DNA of 64,000 bases from Methanolobus sp. (GCF_016278385.1 NZ_JADQBY010000032.1:1-64000), one strand, 5' to 3'; positions 28,257 to 36,951 are shown, counted from the first letter of the stretch. Numbers and translations are program-made. Notes: generated from the letters alone by a model not told the origin.

Positions 28257-29378
28257 ATGGATAAGAAAAGAATTTTGATATACTCTACAGTTTTTCTCAT
28301 TATGGGACTATCAAACTCTGTTATTCCAGTCCTGCCGGAGATTGCAGCAGGCAGTTTTGTAACATCAGGAAGCTTCTCATATACATTGCTCTTTTCCGGA
28401 TACTTCATAGGAGCTTTGCTCACTATGATACCGTTCGGGTACATGGCAGACATATATGATAGCATAAAGATCATCGTTTTTGCCATCGCGCTCACATTCT
28501 TTGCAGGAACGATACTGACACTCACCGGGAATATCTACTTGCTTATCGCTGCCAGACTCATCGAAGGCATTGCTTGTGGTGCATTTTTTCCTCCTGCCTA
28601 TTCAATAATGGCGGGTTTTCATGAAAAGAACCGGTATATTGGAGAGTTTAATTTTCTATTAAACGCAGGACTTGCTGTGGGGGTTCTTTCATCCGGCTTC
28701 CTGGCTGCATGGTCAATAAGAGGAGGAATTATCCTATTCACCGGCCTGTCTTTATTAACACTGGCTATCGGTGCATCTGTAATGTTTACGGGAAAAGAGC
28801 CAACAAAAATGAGAGTTAAGAAAATATCACCTATTCTTGAAGCCAGGAATGTAGTCAGTAAATTGTTTAATATCAAATTTATGCGCATATGGATAACTGC
28901 ATTCCTTATTTTTGGAATCACAGGAGTTATGCTTGTCTTTTATTCAGAATACAGCAAGGACATGCTGAGCAAACCGGAACTTGGACTTGCTATCGCTATC
29001 CTTTATGCTAGTTCTATGATTACCAATATTGTTATTGGAAGAATGAACCTGGGTTTTAAAAAGATGATTTTTTCAGGGATCCTGCTGGCAGCAGCCGGCG
29101 TAGTAATCTCTTTAAAGTCCCCTTTCTTAGGTTTTGCACTGCTTGGCATCGGCTCAGGAACAGGAATGATAGGACTCCCCATAGCTGTTTCACACATGCC
29201 TTTTGACAGAGGTCTTGCCATGGGGATCTTCAATACATATACTTATGCAGGACTCGCATTCATGCCCATTATTGCAGGATTATTTGTTGATATGGGTTAC
29301 CAGGCAGTGTTTATCTTAAGTGCTGTTTTTATGGTTCTGTCGCTTTTTTTGAAGGATGGAGTGGAAAGTGAGGAGTGA
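28257..29378 (+). CDS. MFS transporter
   Basis: A 373-residue major facilitator with twelve predicted helices. The cytoplasmic loop after helix 2 carries GYMADIYDSIKI, a form of the MFS A-motif, and helix 5 has a glycine-rich pattern (NAGLAVGVLSSGFLAAWSIRGG). I start at the ATG at 28257 because GGTGG sits a suitable distance upstream; a GTG at 28248 would lie inside that site. Such short twelve-helix carriers usually export drugs or small metabolites by proton antiport, but the substrate cannot be read. It stands alone between two AT-rich regions. Confidence 0.88.
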   Translation: MDKKRILIYSTVFLIMGLSNSVIPVLPEIAAGSFVTSGSFSYTLLFSGYFIGALLTMIPFGYMADIYDSIKIIVFAIALTFFAGTILTLTGNIYLLIAARLIEGIACGAFFPPAYSIMAGFHEKNRYIGEFNFLLNAGLAVGVLSSGFLAAWSIRGGIILFTGLSLLTLAIGASVMFTGKEPTKMRVKKISPILEARNVVSKLFNIKFMRIWITAFLIFGITGVMLVFYSEYSKDMLSKPELGLAIAILYASSMITNIVIGRMNLGFKKMIFSGILLAAAGVVISLKSPFLGFALLGIGSGTGMIGLPIAVSHMPFDRGLAMGIFNTYTYAGLAFMPIIAGLFVDMGYQAVFILSAVFMVLSLFLKDGVESEE

Positions 29379-29662
29379 ATGTTGAGGGAGGGTGTAGACT
29401 TGCCACAGCCCACCCTTATGGTATTCTACAAATTAAGGTTTGTTTAACGGAGTGAAAATAATCAGACTAGTTGAAGAAAAATTGTTTTAATAGAAAGTAC
29501 ATCTGTAATTGATCTTTATCAAACTTACAAGGCATACATCTACTATAAAATTAGACAGTACAGATTATTCAACTTTACTTACTGTATTATTTCAGGTAGT
29601 TTTATCTTGCTATTTCATATTTAGTACCTCTACACAAACGAAACTAAATATTATTATATAAA

Positions 29663-29686
29663 TATAGTTAAATTTAATTAACTATA
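29663..29686. promoter_or_regulatory. AT-only-centred palindrome with TAGTTAA/TTAACTA arms
   Basis: TATAGTTAA and TTAACTATA (29663-29671, 29678-29686) pair perfectly around six bases. It overlaps promoter-like AT sequence and may be a relative of the GTAACTAAAT sites 50-130 bases downstream. Confidence 0.4.
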
Positions 29687-29735
29687 TTACTATTAGTATA
29701 CATATTTATCATATGTTTTTCAGTATGTTGCACTT

Positions 29736-29753
29736 GTAACTAAATATAATTAC
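29736..29753. promoter_or_regulatory. palindrome, GTAACTAAAT family, copy 3
   Basis: GTAACTAAATATAATTAC on the plus strand; identical over the first ten bases to copies 1, 2 and 4. It lies about 200 bases before the phosphatase-like gene start. Confidence 0.5.
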
Positions 29754-29795
29754 ACATAAATATATAGTAAAGTATATGTTAATTTTGAGGTATGT

Positions 29796-29813
29796 GTAAC
29801 TAAATGCAATTAC
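29796..29813. promoter_or_regulatory. palindrome, GTAACTAAAT family, copy 4
   Basis: GTAACTAAATGCAATTAC on the plus strand, 60 bases after copy 3. The 60-base spacing equals that between copies 1 and 2. Confidence 0.5.
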
Positions 29814-29955
29814 ATATACTTGCCTCGATTAAAAATGAGAGTTAAATTGTCCAAATCAAAAATAGATCAAATAAGTTAGATTTAACCCTCATCATTTTAT
29901 AAAAAGTAGATTCAAATAGAAACTTTATTATGTCAACCGCCTGTTTCATAAAGTA

Positions 29956-31443
29956 ATGACAGCCGGTAAAAACGTAATGAAGCATAAATGCCCCGGAAAT
30001 AAAAGGCATAACAAGTACAAGCGCACTGCTTTTCAGTTCTCCATACTATTCTTTTTGCTCTTGTTCCTGATTCCAGCCTGCGGTGCAAACGAGGTCGCAG
30101 AAATTAATCCAGTAAACACACCGCAAGGTGCTGTTATTCTCATTGTTGATGGACTCAGTTCCTGTTATGTATATCCGGAGTATACACCTTATGCTATTGA
30201 TGGCAGTGTGCTGGATAAAGCTGAGCCTGAAAATATATTACAGATATTCGATCAGAGTTGCAGAGTACTGGATGTGACTGCCCCGCAGACGTTCACAGAA
30301 GGAGGACATTCTGTGATCGCAACAGGGTATTCGAAAGCGGATAGTCTACTGGTGGGTTCTTTTGGGACAACAGTATACGATGTAGCACATGATAATGGAT
30401 ACCTCACTTTTGCTATCATGGAGAAAGGAGATTCTTCAGGTATGCGCAGCAAGCAGAATGTAATAGTCCATGATGCTGAGAACTCAATTACAGAACCGGA
30501 AATGCTCATAGAGACTAACATGCTTTCAGGAGATGGAAAGAGTATATCCCTTGAAGTTGCAGACCTGATACAGGGGCATTCAATTGAACTGCAGGAGCAG
30601 TTGGATAAACATCCTGATGGTTCACAGGATAAATATGACACCTATGACATATGGGCTATTGATACTGCAATTGACATCATCGATCATATGGAAAAGGAGT
30701 ACCCGGAGCAACATTATATCCTCACCATAAACGTAGGGGGTGTAGATTCTGCAGGACACTACAAAAAAGATAGTGGATACATTGCAACCATCGAAGGTAT
30801 AGATAATGCAACAATGGACCTATATGAAACATGCTTGGAGAACGACATGGCATTCATACTTACAGGCGACCACGGAATGGCATTTCCCACAGCAGATTCT
30901 CGTGGAGGACATCAATCTGACAAGTATTCCGTAATGACGGAATCCCAGAAAGTTCCCTTAGTTATTGCAGCAAAAGATGTAAACACAGGAGTAATAGAAG
31001 GGAAATTTGGGCAGGAAGATATTGCACCCACAATACTTGAAGTCCTGAACTTACCCGGAAAACTGAGAGCTGCAGATGGTACAGCGATTCCTGTCAAAGA
31101 CTATGTGAACTTGAAGGTCAATGTTCCCGAAGAAGGAGAACTCATTCTTATGAGAAACAATGAGATTCTTTTTGAAAACACAATACAAGAAGATATCTCA
31201 TTTATGGGTCTTGAACCGGATATAGATTATATTCTAAAATATGTATCGTCATCAGATTCAGATGATGAGATCGAGAAACTCATAAATGTAGAATCAAGCA
31301 CGATCGTAGATATGTTCACTTCATCAAAACAATCCACACACGGTGAATCCTATCAAAATCCACGTTATATTGTAGGGGGAACTCTTATTGGAGTGGTAAA
31401 TCTTGCCGGACTGATACTTATACGTAAAGTATTGAAAGAATAG
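29956..31443 (+). CDS. membrane-anchored alkaline phosphatase-superfamily protein
   Basis: A 495-residue exported protein: a signal helix at about 25-44, a catalytic domain at 55-380, and a C-terminal helix at about 470-490 with basic RKVLKE inside. Metal-site motifs of the alkaline phosphatase/sulfatase superfamily are visible: VDGLSS near the first beta strand, the nucleophile region PQTFTEGGHSV, VGGVDSAGHYKKD with Asp and His ligands, and TGDHGM near residue 300. A histidine in RGGHQSDK completes the set. It should hydrolyse phosphate or phosphonate esters, or transfer such groups, outside the cell. The family is certain; the substrate is not. Confidence 0.85.
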   Translation: MTAGKNVMKHKCPGNKRHNKYKRTAFQFSILFFLLLFLIPACGANEVAEINPVNTPQGAVILIVDGLSSCYVYPEYTPYAIDGSVLDKAEPENILQIFDQSCRVLDVTAPQTFTEGGHSVIATGYSKADSLLVGSFGTTVYDVAHDNGYLTFAIMEKGDSSGMRSKQNVIVHDAENSITEPEMLIETNMLSGDGKSISLEVADLIQGHSIELQEQLDKHPDGSQDKYDTYDIWAIDTAIDIIDHMEKEYPEQHYILTINVGGVDSAGHYKKDSGYIATIEGIDNATMDLYETCLENDMAFILTGDHGMAFPTADSRGGHQSDKYSVMTESQKVPLVIAAKDVNTGVIEGKFGQEDIAPTILEVLNLPGKLRAADGTAIPVKDYVNLKVNVPEEGELILMRNNEILFENTIQEDISFMGLEPDIDYILKYVSSSDSDDEIEKLINVESSTIVDMFTSSKQSTHGESYQNPRYIVGGTLIGVVNLAGLILIRKVLKE

Positions 31444-31814
31444 TATTCGTTGATTCATTAATTTATTAATTCGCCAATCCATTGATCAATAACTAAAAAA
31501 CAACCAATAAGGTCGGATGGCTTTGTGCCACAAAGACTTACATACTTTTCTTAAAAGAACAGACGATATTTTCAGGAAAGACTCCTTCCTTTTCTTTCAT
31601 CTCCAGAATATATAGGTAACCCCAATGTTGCTGCATTTTCTGCATTAAAAGACAAAGAACTATCCATTTTTGTCTTTGGAAAAACAGAAAATGATAGCTA
31701 GTACTCATTCACAATAAATTTTAATTCACAATTGTTAAATATGTGAAACTCATAGTCTTAGTTGTTAGGGAACATTTAAGTTATCCAGTACCAGATATAG
31801 ATACGGGGAATCAT
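31444..31814. other. intergenic region with possible gene remnant
   Basis: An open plus-strand frame from 31497 to 31704 without a start reads protein-like sequence ending NPNVAAFSAL then KDKELSIFVFGKTENDS. This resembles the last beta strands of a glycoside hydrolase or similar enzyme, but the match is weak. The rest is promoter DNA for the tusA operon. Confidence 0.3.
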
Positions 31815-32039
31815 ATGACTGAAACGAATATTGATGTTAGAGGACAAACTTGTCCAGTCCCTCTTGTGGAGTGCCGTAAAGCTGTTAAAAAAGCTGCGCC
31901 TGGCGATGAAATTGTCATACTTGGCACCCATCCAGCTTCCAAAAAAGAGATACCAATGGCATGTGAGGCAATGGGACTTGAAGTTGTGAATGTAGAAGAA
32001 AATACTGACAAAGAATGGAAGATACGTATCAAGAAATGA
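31815..32039 (+). CDS. tusA: TusA-family sulfur carrier protein
   Basis: A 74-residue TusA/SirA/YedF protein. The CPxP motif is GQTCPVPLVECRKA with the sulfur-carrying Cys13, followed by the typical PGDEIVILGTHPASKKEIP and a C-terminal EWKIRIKK strand. The start at 31815 follows CGGGGA and removes a 24-residue upstream extension that has no family counterpart. TusA carries persulfide sulfur from a cysteine desulfurase to later acceptors. It is the first of four genes (tusA, dsrE-like, iscS-like, iscU-like), which implies a shared sulfur-transfer job. Confidence 0.93.
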   Translation: MTETNIDVRGQTCPVPLVECRKAVKKAAPGDEIVILGTHPASKKEIPMACEAMGLEVVNVEENTDKEWKIRIKK

Positions 32040-32074
32040 AACATAATATGTGATACATTAAGTGGGGACTGAAT

Positions 32075-32494
32075 ATGACAGATAAGGCTGTAATAGTGGT
32101 CCATAGTGGGGACCTTGATAAAATATACAGTGCAATGATAGTTGCAAACGGCGCACTTTCAATGGGAATGGATGCTTCCCTCTTCTTTACGTTCTGGGGC
32201 CTTCAGTGCCTGAAGAAGAACGGACTGGATAAAGGCCCGCTTTCCAGGATGAATTTGTTGGGACTGGGTAAGTGGATGGTCAAAAGCAGGATGAAAAAAG
32301 CCAACGTTGTTTCTCTTGAGAAACTGATGGAAGACTACAAAGAACTTGGCGGAAAGGTTATTGCCTGCGAGATGACCATGGAAATTATGGGAATAAAACC
32401 TGAGCAACTTAACCTTGAATGGATAGATGAATATGGGGCAGTAGGCACTTACATAATGGAAGCAAAAGATGCTAAGATAACACTTTTCATATGA
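32075..32494 (+). CDS. DsrE/DsrF-like (DsrE2) sulfur-transfer protein
   Basis: A 139-residue DsrE-fold protein. FTFWGLQCLKK near residue 38 and the conserved cysteine in ACEMTMEIMGI near residue 99 are features of the DsrE2 group often found next to TusA and rhodaneses. Such proteins pass persulfide or sense redox state in the cytoplasm. An AGTGGGGA ribosome binding site precedes the ATG, 36 bases after tusA. Confidence 0.88.
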   Translation: MTDKAVIVVHSGDLDKIYSAMIVANGALSMGMDASLFFTFWGLQCLKKNGLDKGPLSRMNLLGLGKWMVKSRMKKANVVSLEKLMEDYKELGGKVIACEMTMEIMGIKPEQLNLEWIDEYGAVGTYIMEAKDAKITLFI

Positions 32495-32559
32495 TTTCTA
32501 ATTTCATATTTAACTTAAACTTAACTTTTAAATATATAACAATTTCAGAGGAGTAACAG

Positions 32560-33726
32560 ATGTTCGACAAAATGATATATCTCGATAATTCCGCCAGTAC
32601 CCGATTGGATGAAAAGGTAATGGACGCAATGAAACCTTACTACTTTGATACCTATGCGGTAGCTACATCCGAATTCGGTTATTCCATGGGTATTGAAGCT
32701 AAAGAAGGGCTAGAAGAAGCCAGAGAAACCATTGCATCCTCCATTGGTGCCTCTGCAGAGGAAATCGTATTCACATCCGGCGATACAGAAGCAAGTAACA
32801 TGGCTATCAAAGGTGTTCTAGCTGCTTTAAAGAAAAAGAAAGGAGAGCACATCGTCGTATCTAAAATTGAAGATTTTTCCGTCCTGAACACGGCAAAGAA
32901 CCTTGAAAAACTGGGATATGGTGTTGATTACATTAGTGTCAATGCAGAAGGAATTGTAGATCTTGATGAACTTAAAAGCAAGATACGTGATGACACTGTC
33001 CTTGTGTCCATTCAGCATGCAAACCAGGAAATTGGTACCCTTCAGGATCTCGACTCAATTGCAAAAATATGCAAGGAAAAAGATGTACTGTTTCATACTG
33101 ATGCCACACACAGTTACGCGCGGGTTCCAATAGATGTATCAAAAACACCGGTAGACCTGATATCAATGTCAGCTCATACAATTCACGGTCCAAGAGGTGT
33201 CGGTGCATTGTATGTCCGCAAAGGCACACCTCTTGATAAATGGATGGATGGAGGATTCCAGGAAACAAATCGCCGTGGAGGACTTGAGAACATTCCAGGA
33301 GCTGTAGGTTTTGCAAAGGCAGTTGAACTTGCAACTGAAAAAGAGACTGAGTTCCTTGTATCACTCAGGGATTATACCATCAAAAGAGTATTTGAAGAAA
33401 TACCTCATGTAACCCTTAACGGATGTAAAACGCAGAGAACTCCCCAAAATGCAAATATCACATTCCATTATGTAGAGGGTGAATCAATGACTTTGCATCT
33501 TGATATGAGAGGGTTTGCAGTGAGTACCGGATCAGCTTGCTTTAGCCGTTCACTTGAAGCCAGCCATGTGATACTTGGCATTGGTGGTGATCATGAAAGA
33601 GCACACGGTTCCATCAGGTTCACATTCGGACGCTATAACAGCATGGAAGACGTGGACGCAGTTGTAGAGGCAATTAAGGAAATTGTAAGCCAGCTAAGGG
33701 CAATCAGTCCCCTGTTTAATAAATGA
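32560..33726 (+). CDS. iscS: IscS-like cysteine desulfurase lacking the PLP-binding lysine
   Basis: A 388-residue fold-type I aminotransferase-like protein of the IscS/NifS family: YLDNSAST at the N-terminus, SGDTEASNMAIKG, FHTDATHSYARVPID, the active-site loop GSACFSRSLEASHV with catalytic Cys327, and the C-terminal SIRFTFGRYNS. The normal SxHK(I/L)xGPxG Schiff-base motif reads SAHTIHGPRG, so Thr207 replaces the PLP lysine, and the His that stacks on PLP is Asp105 (KIEDFSV). The cysteine loop is intact. A lysine-less IscS is known in Archaeoglobus fulgidus, where it still binds IscU. It is followed by the iscU gene nine bases later. It may be a sulfur-accepting scaffold rather than an ordinary desulfurase. 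Confidence 0.93.
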   Translation: MFDKMIYLDNSASTRLDEKVMDAMKPYYFDTYAVATSEFGYSMGIEAKEGLEEARETIASSIGASAEEIVFTSGDTEASNMAIKGVLAALKKKKGEHIVVSKIEDFSVLNTAKNLEKLGYGVDYISVNAEGIVDLDELKSKIRDDTVLVSIQHANQEIGTLQDLDSIAKICKEKDVLFHTDATHSYARVPIDVSKTPVDLISMSAHTIHGPRGVGALYVRKGTPLDKWMDGGFQETNRRGGLENIPGAVGFAKAVELATEKETEFLVSLRDYTIKRVFEEIPHVTLNGCKTQRTPQNANITFHYVEGESMTLHLDMRGFAVSTGSACFSRSLEASHVILGIGGDHERAHGSIRFTFGRYNSMEDVDAVVEAIKEIVSQLRAISPLFNK

Positions 33727-33735
33727 GGTGAGAAA

Positions 33736-34371
33736 ATGAAATTCCCATATACTGAGAAAGTGCTTGAACACTTTAAGAATCCCCGAAATGTCGGGAAAAT
33801 GGAAAATCCTGATGGTAAGGGACTGGAAGGCAGTCCTGCATGTGGAGACATGGTTGCCGTTTACTTACAGGTTGACCCGGATACACATATAATTGAGGAT
33901 ATCAAATTTGAATCATACGGTTGTGCCTCCAACATTGCTACTGCTTCCATAATAACAGAACTTGCAAAAGGCAAGACCATTGAGGAAGCAAAGAAGATAT
34001 CATGGCAGGAAGCCACAGATCAGCTTGGAGGACTGCCACCTGTAAAAGCACACTGTTCCGTGCTTGCGGTCGAAGGTCTGAGAGCCGCTATCCGTGACTA
34101 TGAGGAAAAGCACGGTCTTGTAACCGAACAGGAACCTACCACCGTAGATGTTATCAGAAGCAGGTTGAAGCATGTCATGAACCCAATGGCCGGACTTGAC
34201 ATTGTCAGAACCGAACTTGTAACAAAGATGGAGATTAATGATGGTGTTGTAAGGATACTTATCGATCTGCCATCTAATCACCAATTTGCAACAAACATCA
34301 AAGAAGAGGTTCTCGAGAAGATCGAATCCCTCTGGGATGTTAAAGAGGTCAACGTTGTCTTTACTGAGTAA
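33736..34371 (+). CDS. iscU: IscU-type Fe-S scaffold fused to a DUF59/MIP18-like domain
   Basis: A 211-residue protein. Residues 1-125 are an IscU scaffold with Cys36 and Asp38 (GSPACGDMV), Cys63 (YGCASNIA) and Cys107 (LPPVKAHCSVLA), the three ligand cysteines of the family. Residues about 135-211 match the DUF59/MIP18 fold (VIRSRLKHVMNPMAGLDIVRTELV, then alternating strands ending VKEVNVVFTE), with no CxxC and none of the usual DUF59 cysteine. IscU assembles Fe-S clusters; DUF59 proteins help deliver them. The fusion suggests assembly and hand-off in one polypeptide. A GGTGAG site overlaps the iscS stop, so translation is coupled. A terminator follows. Confidence 0.9.
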   Translation: MKFPYTEKVLEHFKNPRNVGKMENPDGKGLEGSPACGDMVAVYLQVDPDTHIIEDIKFESYGCASNIATASIITELAKGKTIEEAKKISWQEATDQLGGLPPVKAHCSVLAVEGLRAAIRDYEEKHGLVTEQEPTTVDVIRSRLKHVMNPMAGLDIVRTELVTKMEINDGVVRILIDLPSNHQFATNIKEEVLEKIESLWDVKEVNVVFTE

Positions 34372-34380
34372 AGAAAAAAT

Positions 34381-34403
34381 AAGTGGTGTCTTTCTCACCA
34401 CTT
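34381..34403 (+). terminator. hairpin terminator after iscU
   Basis: AAGTGGTG and CACCACTT (34381-34388, 34396-34403) form an 8-bp stem ten bases after the iscU stop, followed by T-rich sequence. It closes the tusA-dsrE-iscS-iscU operon. Confidence 0.65.
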
Positions 34404-34583
34404 TACCTCTCAATTTATTTAAATTTAACTTTTTTCTTTTAATTGGTCAATATATTTATGTTAATCATTATCAAATTCTAACTAAACAGTTGGCTCATAA
34501 AATAGATTCTAAATTTCCATATTATATTGTAAAAATTAGATTATATAAGATTCGATTAAATGTTAATTTTAGTGGGTGAAAAG

Positions 34584-34781
34584 ATGAGTTTTAACAGTTG
34601 GGCAAATTCTATATTGAAAAAAACTACGTGGGTAGATATGGCACTAATAAAAATCAGTGCTGCAGCCTTTGCTTTAATGGTAGCAAAACTATGGGAGCCA
34701 TTACTTCGTTTAGATTGGTATTGGTATGCTTTCATTTTTGTGCTGGCTGCAATAAAACCAGCGTATAAAGCATTAAAATAA
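34584..34781 (+). CDS. 65-residue membrane protein
   Basis: The ATG at 34584 follows a strong AGTGGGTGA site. The protein begins MSFNSWANSILKKTTWVDM and has two hydrophobic segments (about 19-38 and 46-60, the latter rich in Trp and Tyr), so it is predicted to be a two-helix hairpin. An upstream in-frame ATG at 34560 lacks a binding site. A terminator follows. No family is recognised; the strong signals make it a credible real gene. Confidence 0.65.
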   Translation: MSFNSWANSILKKTTWVDMALIKISAAAFALMVAKLWEPLLRLDWYWYAFIFVLAAIKPAYKALK

Positions 34782-34808
34782 AACCATTTGGTTTAATTAT
34801 GCAAAATG

Positions 34809-34840
34809 AGTTTTTAAACCAGCTTAAAAACTTTCTTTTT
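34809..34840 (+). terminator. hairpin terminator
   Basis: AGTTTTTAA and TTAAAAACT (34809-34817, 34824-34832) form a 9-bp stem followed by TTCTTTTT, 28 bases after the small membrane-protein gene. Confidence 0.65.
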
Positions 34841-34974
34841 ACAGCCAGGGTTTTTTAGCTCCAATACATTATCAGAGGGCTTTATTAAACTTGTATTTAT
34901 ATAAGGGCTAATGTTAGTGATTATGTGCCCATATAGCATAGTTATGAATGCAACGATTGAAGGACGTTCTTTAA

Positions 34975-36018
34975 ATGAATAAACCTATAAATAATTCAAT
35001 CAATTCATCAACTCCAAAATTGAGATTGACAAATCGCCATCTATTACAGCTTCTATTACTTGGGTTGGCAGTACATATCATCTTGCCCCAGTTTGCTACT
35101 TTAGGAAATTCATTGCAAGTTATCCGTACAATGGTATTATGGGCTGTACTTCTTGCTGTAGGCGCTCAGATATTGAGTTACTTTGGTAGTGGTTATCTTT
35201 TGAAAGAAACTGTTGCTATCGTAGGTCAACGTTTGTCGATAATATGGGCTATAATTATCTACCTCGCAGCTTCCAGTATTGGACTTATCGCTGGAGGAAT
35301 GGTTGGCAATGCAGCATCCACTTATAAATGGATGCGAAAAATGGGTATTCGTGAAGATGGAGCAGTGCTGGCAGGAACTCTCCCTTCTTTTTACAACAAT
35401 GTTCTATTGCTTTTTTTATCTATTTTCGGCATGATTCACTTGCTTCTAGTTCATCAACTTTCCGTCTCGCAATCAATTATCTTCATTCTTATACTTTCAA
35501 TAATAGGGTTATGTGCAGGCTTTGTTATTTTTGGTTATAGCCGTCGTCAACAATTCACTCTAATTTTGATAGGATTCACAAATCGTTTGGCACGTCTGAG
35601 TCGTAAGCCTTACACACCAAGTACAACTGAAGATGCAGTCTCAAAGATGTTTGGTTCTATGGAGGTGTTACGCAGTGGTGGCTGGCGTGGTCCGGCAGTA
35701 GGCGCGGTTATGAATACAGGGTTTGATATGATGACTCTGTATTTCCTCTTTCTGGCAGCCGGTCATAGTGTGAGTCTTGGAGTACTATTGACCGGATATG
35801 GTCTTCCCTTACTGTTTGGTAAGATGGCTTTTTTTGTTCCAGGTGGTGTTGGGGTTGTAGAGGGCACAATGGCCGCAATTTATAGTGGACTTGGTGTTCA
35901 GTCTTCTATTATGGTTGTGGTTATCCTTGTCTATAGGGTGATTTCATTCTGGTTACCATCATTGCTAGGATTTCCACTGGCAGCTTATCTTCAGCATTCA
36001 AATAATCATTTTAAATAA
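34975..36018 (+). CDS. lysylphosphatidylglycerol synthase-type transmembrane protein (UPF0104)
   Basis: A 347-residue membrane protein with about eight helices. The family signature PGGVGVVEG lies near residue 287, with another conserved patch ASSIGLIAGGMVGNAASTYKWM near 100-120. The LPG_synthase_TM/UPF0104 family includes the membrane part of MprF and the archaeal mannosyltransferase-linked AglD region; in archaea it is thought to move or modify membrane lipids. The N-terminal 25 residues are Asn/Ser-rich and cytoplasmic. It is a single gene, not linked to a glycosyltransferase here. Confidence 0.82.
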   Translation: MNKPINNSINSSTPKLRLTNRHLLQLLLLGLAVHIILPQFATLGNSLQVIRTMVLWAVLLAVGAQILSYFGSGYLLKETVAIVGQRLSIIWAIIIYLAASSIGLIAGGMVGNAASTYKWMRKMGIREDGAVLAGTLPSFYNNVLLLFLSIFGMIHLLLVHQLSVSQSIIFILILSIIGLCAGFVIFGYSRRQQFTLILIGFTNRLARLSRKPYTPSTTEDAVSKMFGSMEVLRSGGWRGPAVGAVMNTGFDMMTLYFLFLAAGHSVSLGVLLTGYGLPLLFGKMAFFVPGGVGVVEGTMAAIYSGLGVQSSIMVVVILVYRVISFWLPSLLGFPLAAYLQHSNNHFK

Positions 36019-36184
36019 AAATCCTATCCGACCTTGCTGTTTCTTCTATTGATAGCTCAGCAGTCGATTGTTTATTAGTTTCGTTGAGAACTAGAGGTCC
36101 TGTGCTTTGATCGGCTGATGGTTCAGTTATATTTACAGGCGTTTCAGCTATAATTTCTGGTACAATTGCAGGTAATATTGTCAT
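36011..36184 (-). CDS. possible 57-residue Thr/Glu-rich peptide
   Basis: A minus-strand ATG frame reads a Pro/Thr/Glu/Ser-rich sequence (EIIAETPVNITEPSADQ) like the stalk of a secreted protein. It overlaps the end of the plus-strand membrane gene by eight bases and has no clear ribosome binding site, so it is probably a fragment of a lost surface-protein gene. The rest of 36185-36330 shows nothing recognisable. Confidence 0.25.
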   Translation of the reverse strand: MTILPAIVPEIIAETPVNITEPSADQSTGPLVLNETNKQSTAELSIEETARSDRIFI

Positions 36185-36330
36185 TGACTGAAAAATAGTA
36201 TATTTACCTTATCAATATATTTTAATACTGTTATCACAAGGAAAAGGAATGTGCCTATAAGGAAAAACATGTATTTACTGTACTGAGTAAAGGCAACTTT
36301 TAGCTATCTTCTTTTTTATTTTATTATCCT

Positions 36331-36807
36331 TCACTTGATCTCGGCTATGATCACAACGTAGTTCTTACCATATTTCTTTGCACATTTCGGGCAGGTCGTA
36401 TACCACATGAACCATTTGACAATCTCATGACCTTGTTCCTTTGCATATACCTCAAAGTCATCAGACCACTTTTTAGTATCCTTGAACGGACCTTCATAGA
36501 CCTTGCTCAGAAATCTCCCGCTCAAGGTTACATTCTCTGCATCGGGAAGTTCCTTATCAACTGCAAGATACACATCCATATTCCATTTTGAGGTATGGTC
36601 GGAAAGACAAAGATAGTCCGGGATGTTTACTTCGGCTTCACGCACTTTCCTGTCAAGTTTTTTCATCACTCCGCCAAAGTTGACCGGCATATAGAATAAT
36701 GTCAGAACCTTATCTTTGACGAATCTCTTGTTCTCCCATTCAATTACTTTTTCATCCCACGGCGTAGGATCGAATTTCGGACAGCATTCTTCTTCCACGG
36801 ATATCAC
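36331..36807 (-). CDS. conserved hypothetical protein with C-terminal zinc knuckle
   Basis: A 158-residue cytoplasmic protein. Recognisable patches are FDPTPWDEK, WENKRFVKDKVLTLFYMPVNFGG, LSDHTSKWNMDVYLAVD and a C-terminal CPKCAKKYGKNY knuckle; an early CC pair at residues 8-9 is also present. Similar proteins occur in methanogens and are often labelled hydrolase, with weak likeness to GyrI-like small-molecule-binding domains. I do not trust the hydrolase label from sequence alone. A GGGGTGATATC site precedes the ATG. Confidence 0.75.
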   Translation of the reverse strand: MISVEEECCPKFDPTPWDEKVIEWENKRFVKDKVLTLFYMPVNFGGVMKKLDRKVREAEVNIPDYLCLSDHTSKWNMDVYLAVDKELPDAENVTLSGRFLSKVYEGPFKDTKKWSDDFEVYAKEQGHEIVKWFMWYTTCPKCAKKYGKNYVVIIAEIK

Positions 36808-36951
36808 CCCTTTAAGTTAATTAATTGTCTGACATATAAGTATAAAAGTTCACCGAAAAGCTCGTCGAAAGTAGCATTTCCAGCTATTACAAGAAAAGTA
36901 AATGCTTCGATTCGACTGTTTTTTAAACAATCGGCCCCCTTAATAGATAAG

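Larger units (their letters stand above)
29379..29955. other. intergenic region with several palindromes
   Basis: About 580 AT-rich bases upstream of the phosphatase-like gene. It holds a 24-base palindrome at 29663-29686 and two GTAACTAAAT sites at 29736 and 29796, all listed. No gene is seen. Confidence 0.6.
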
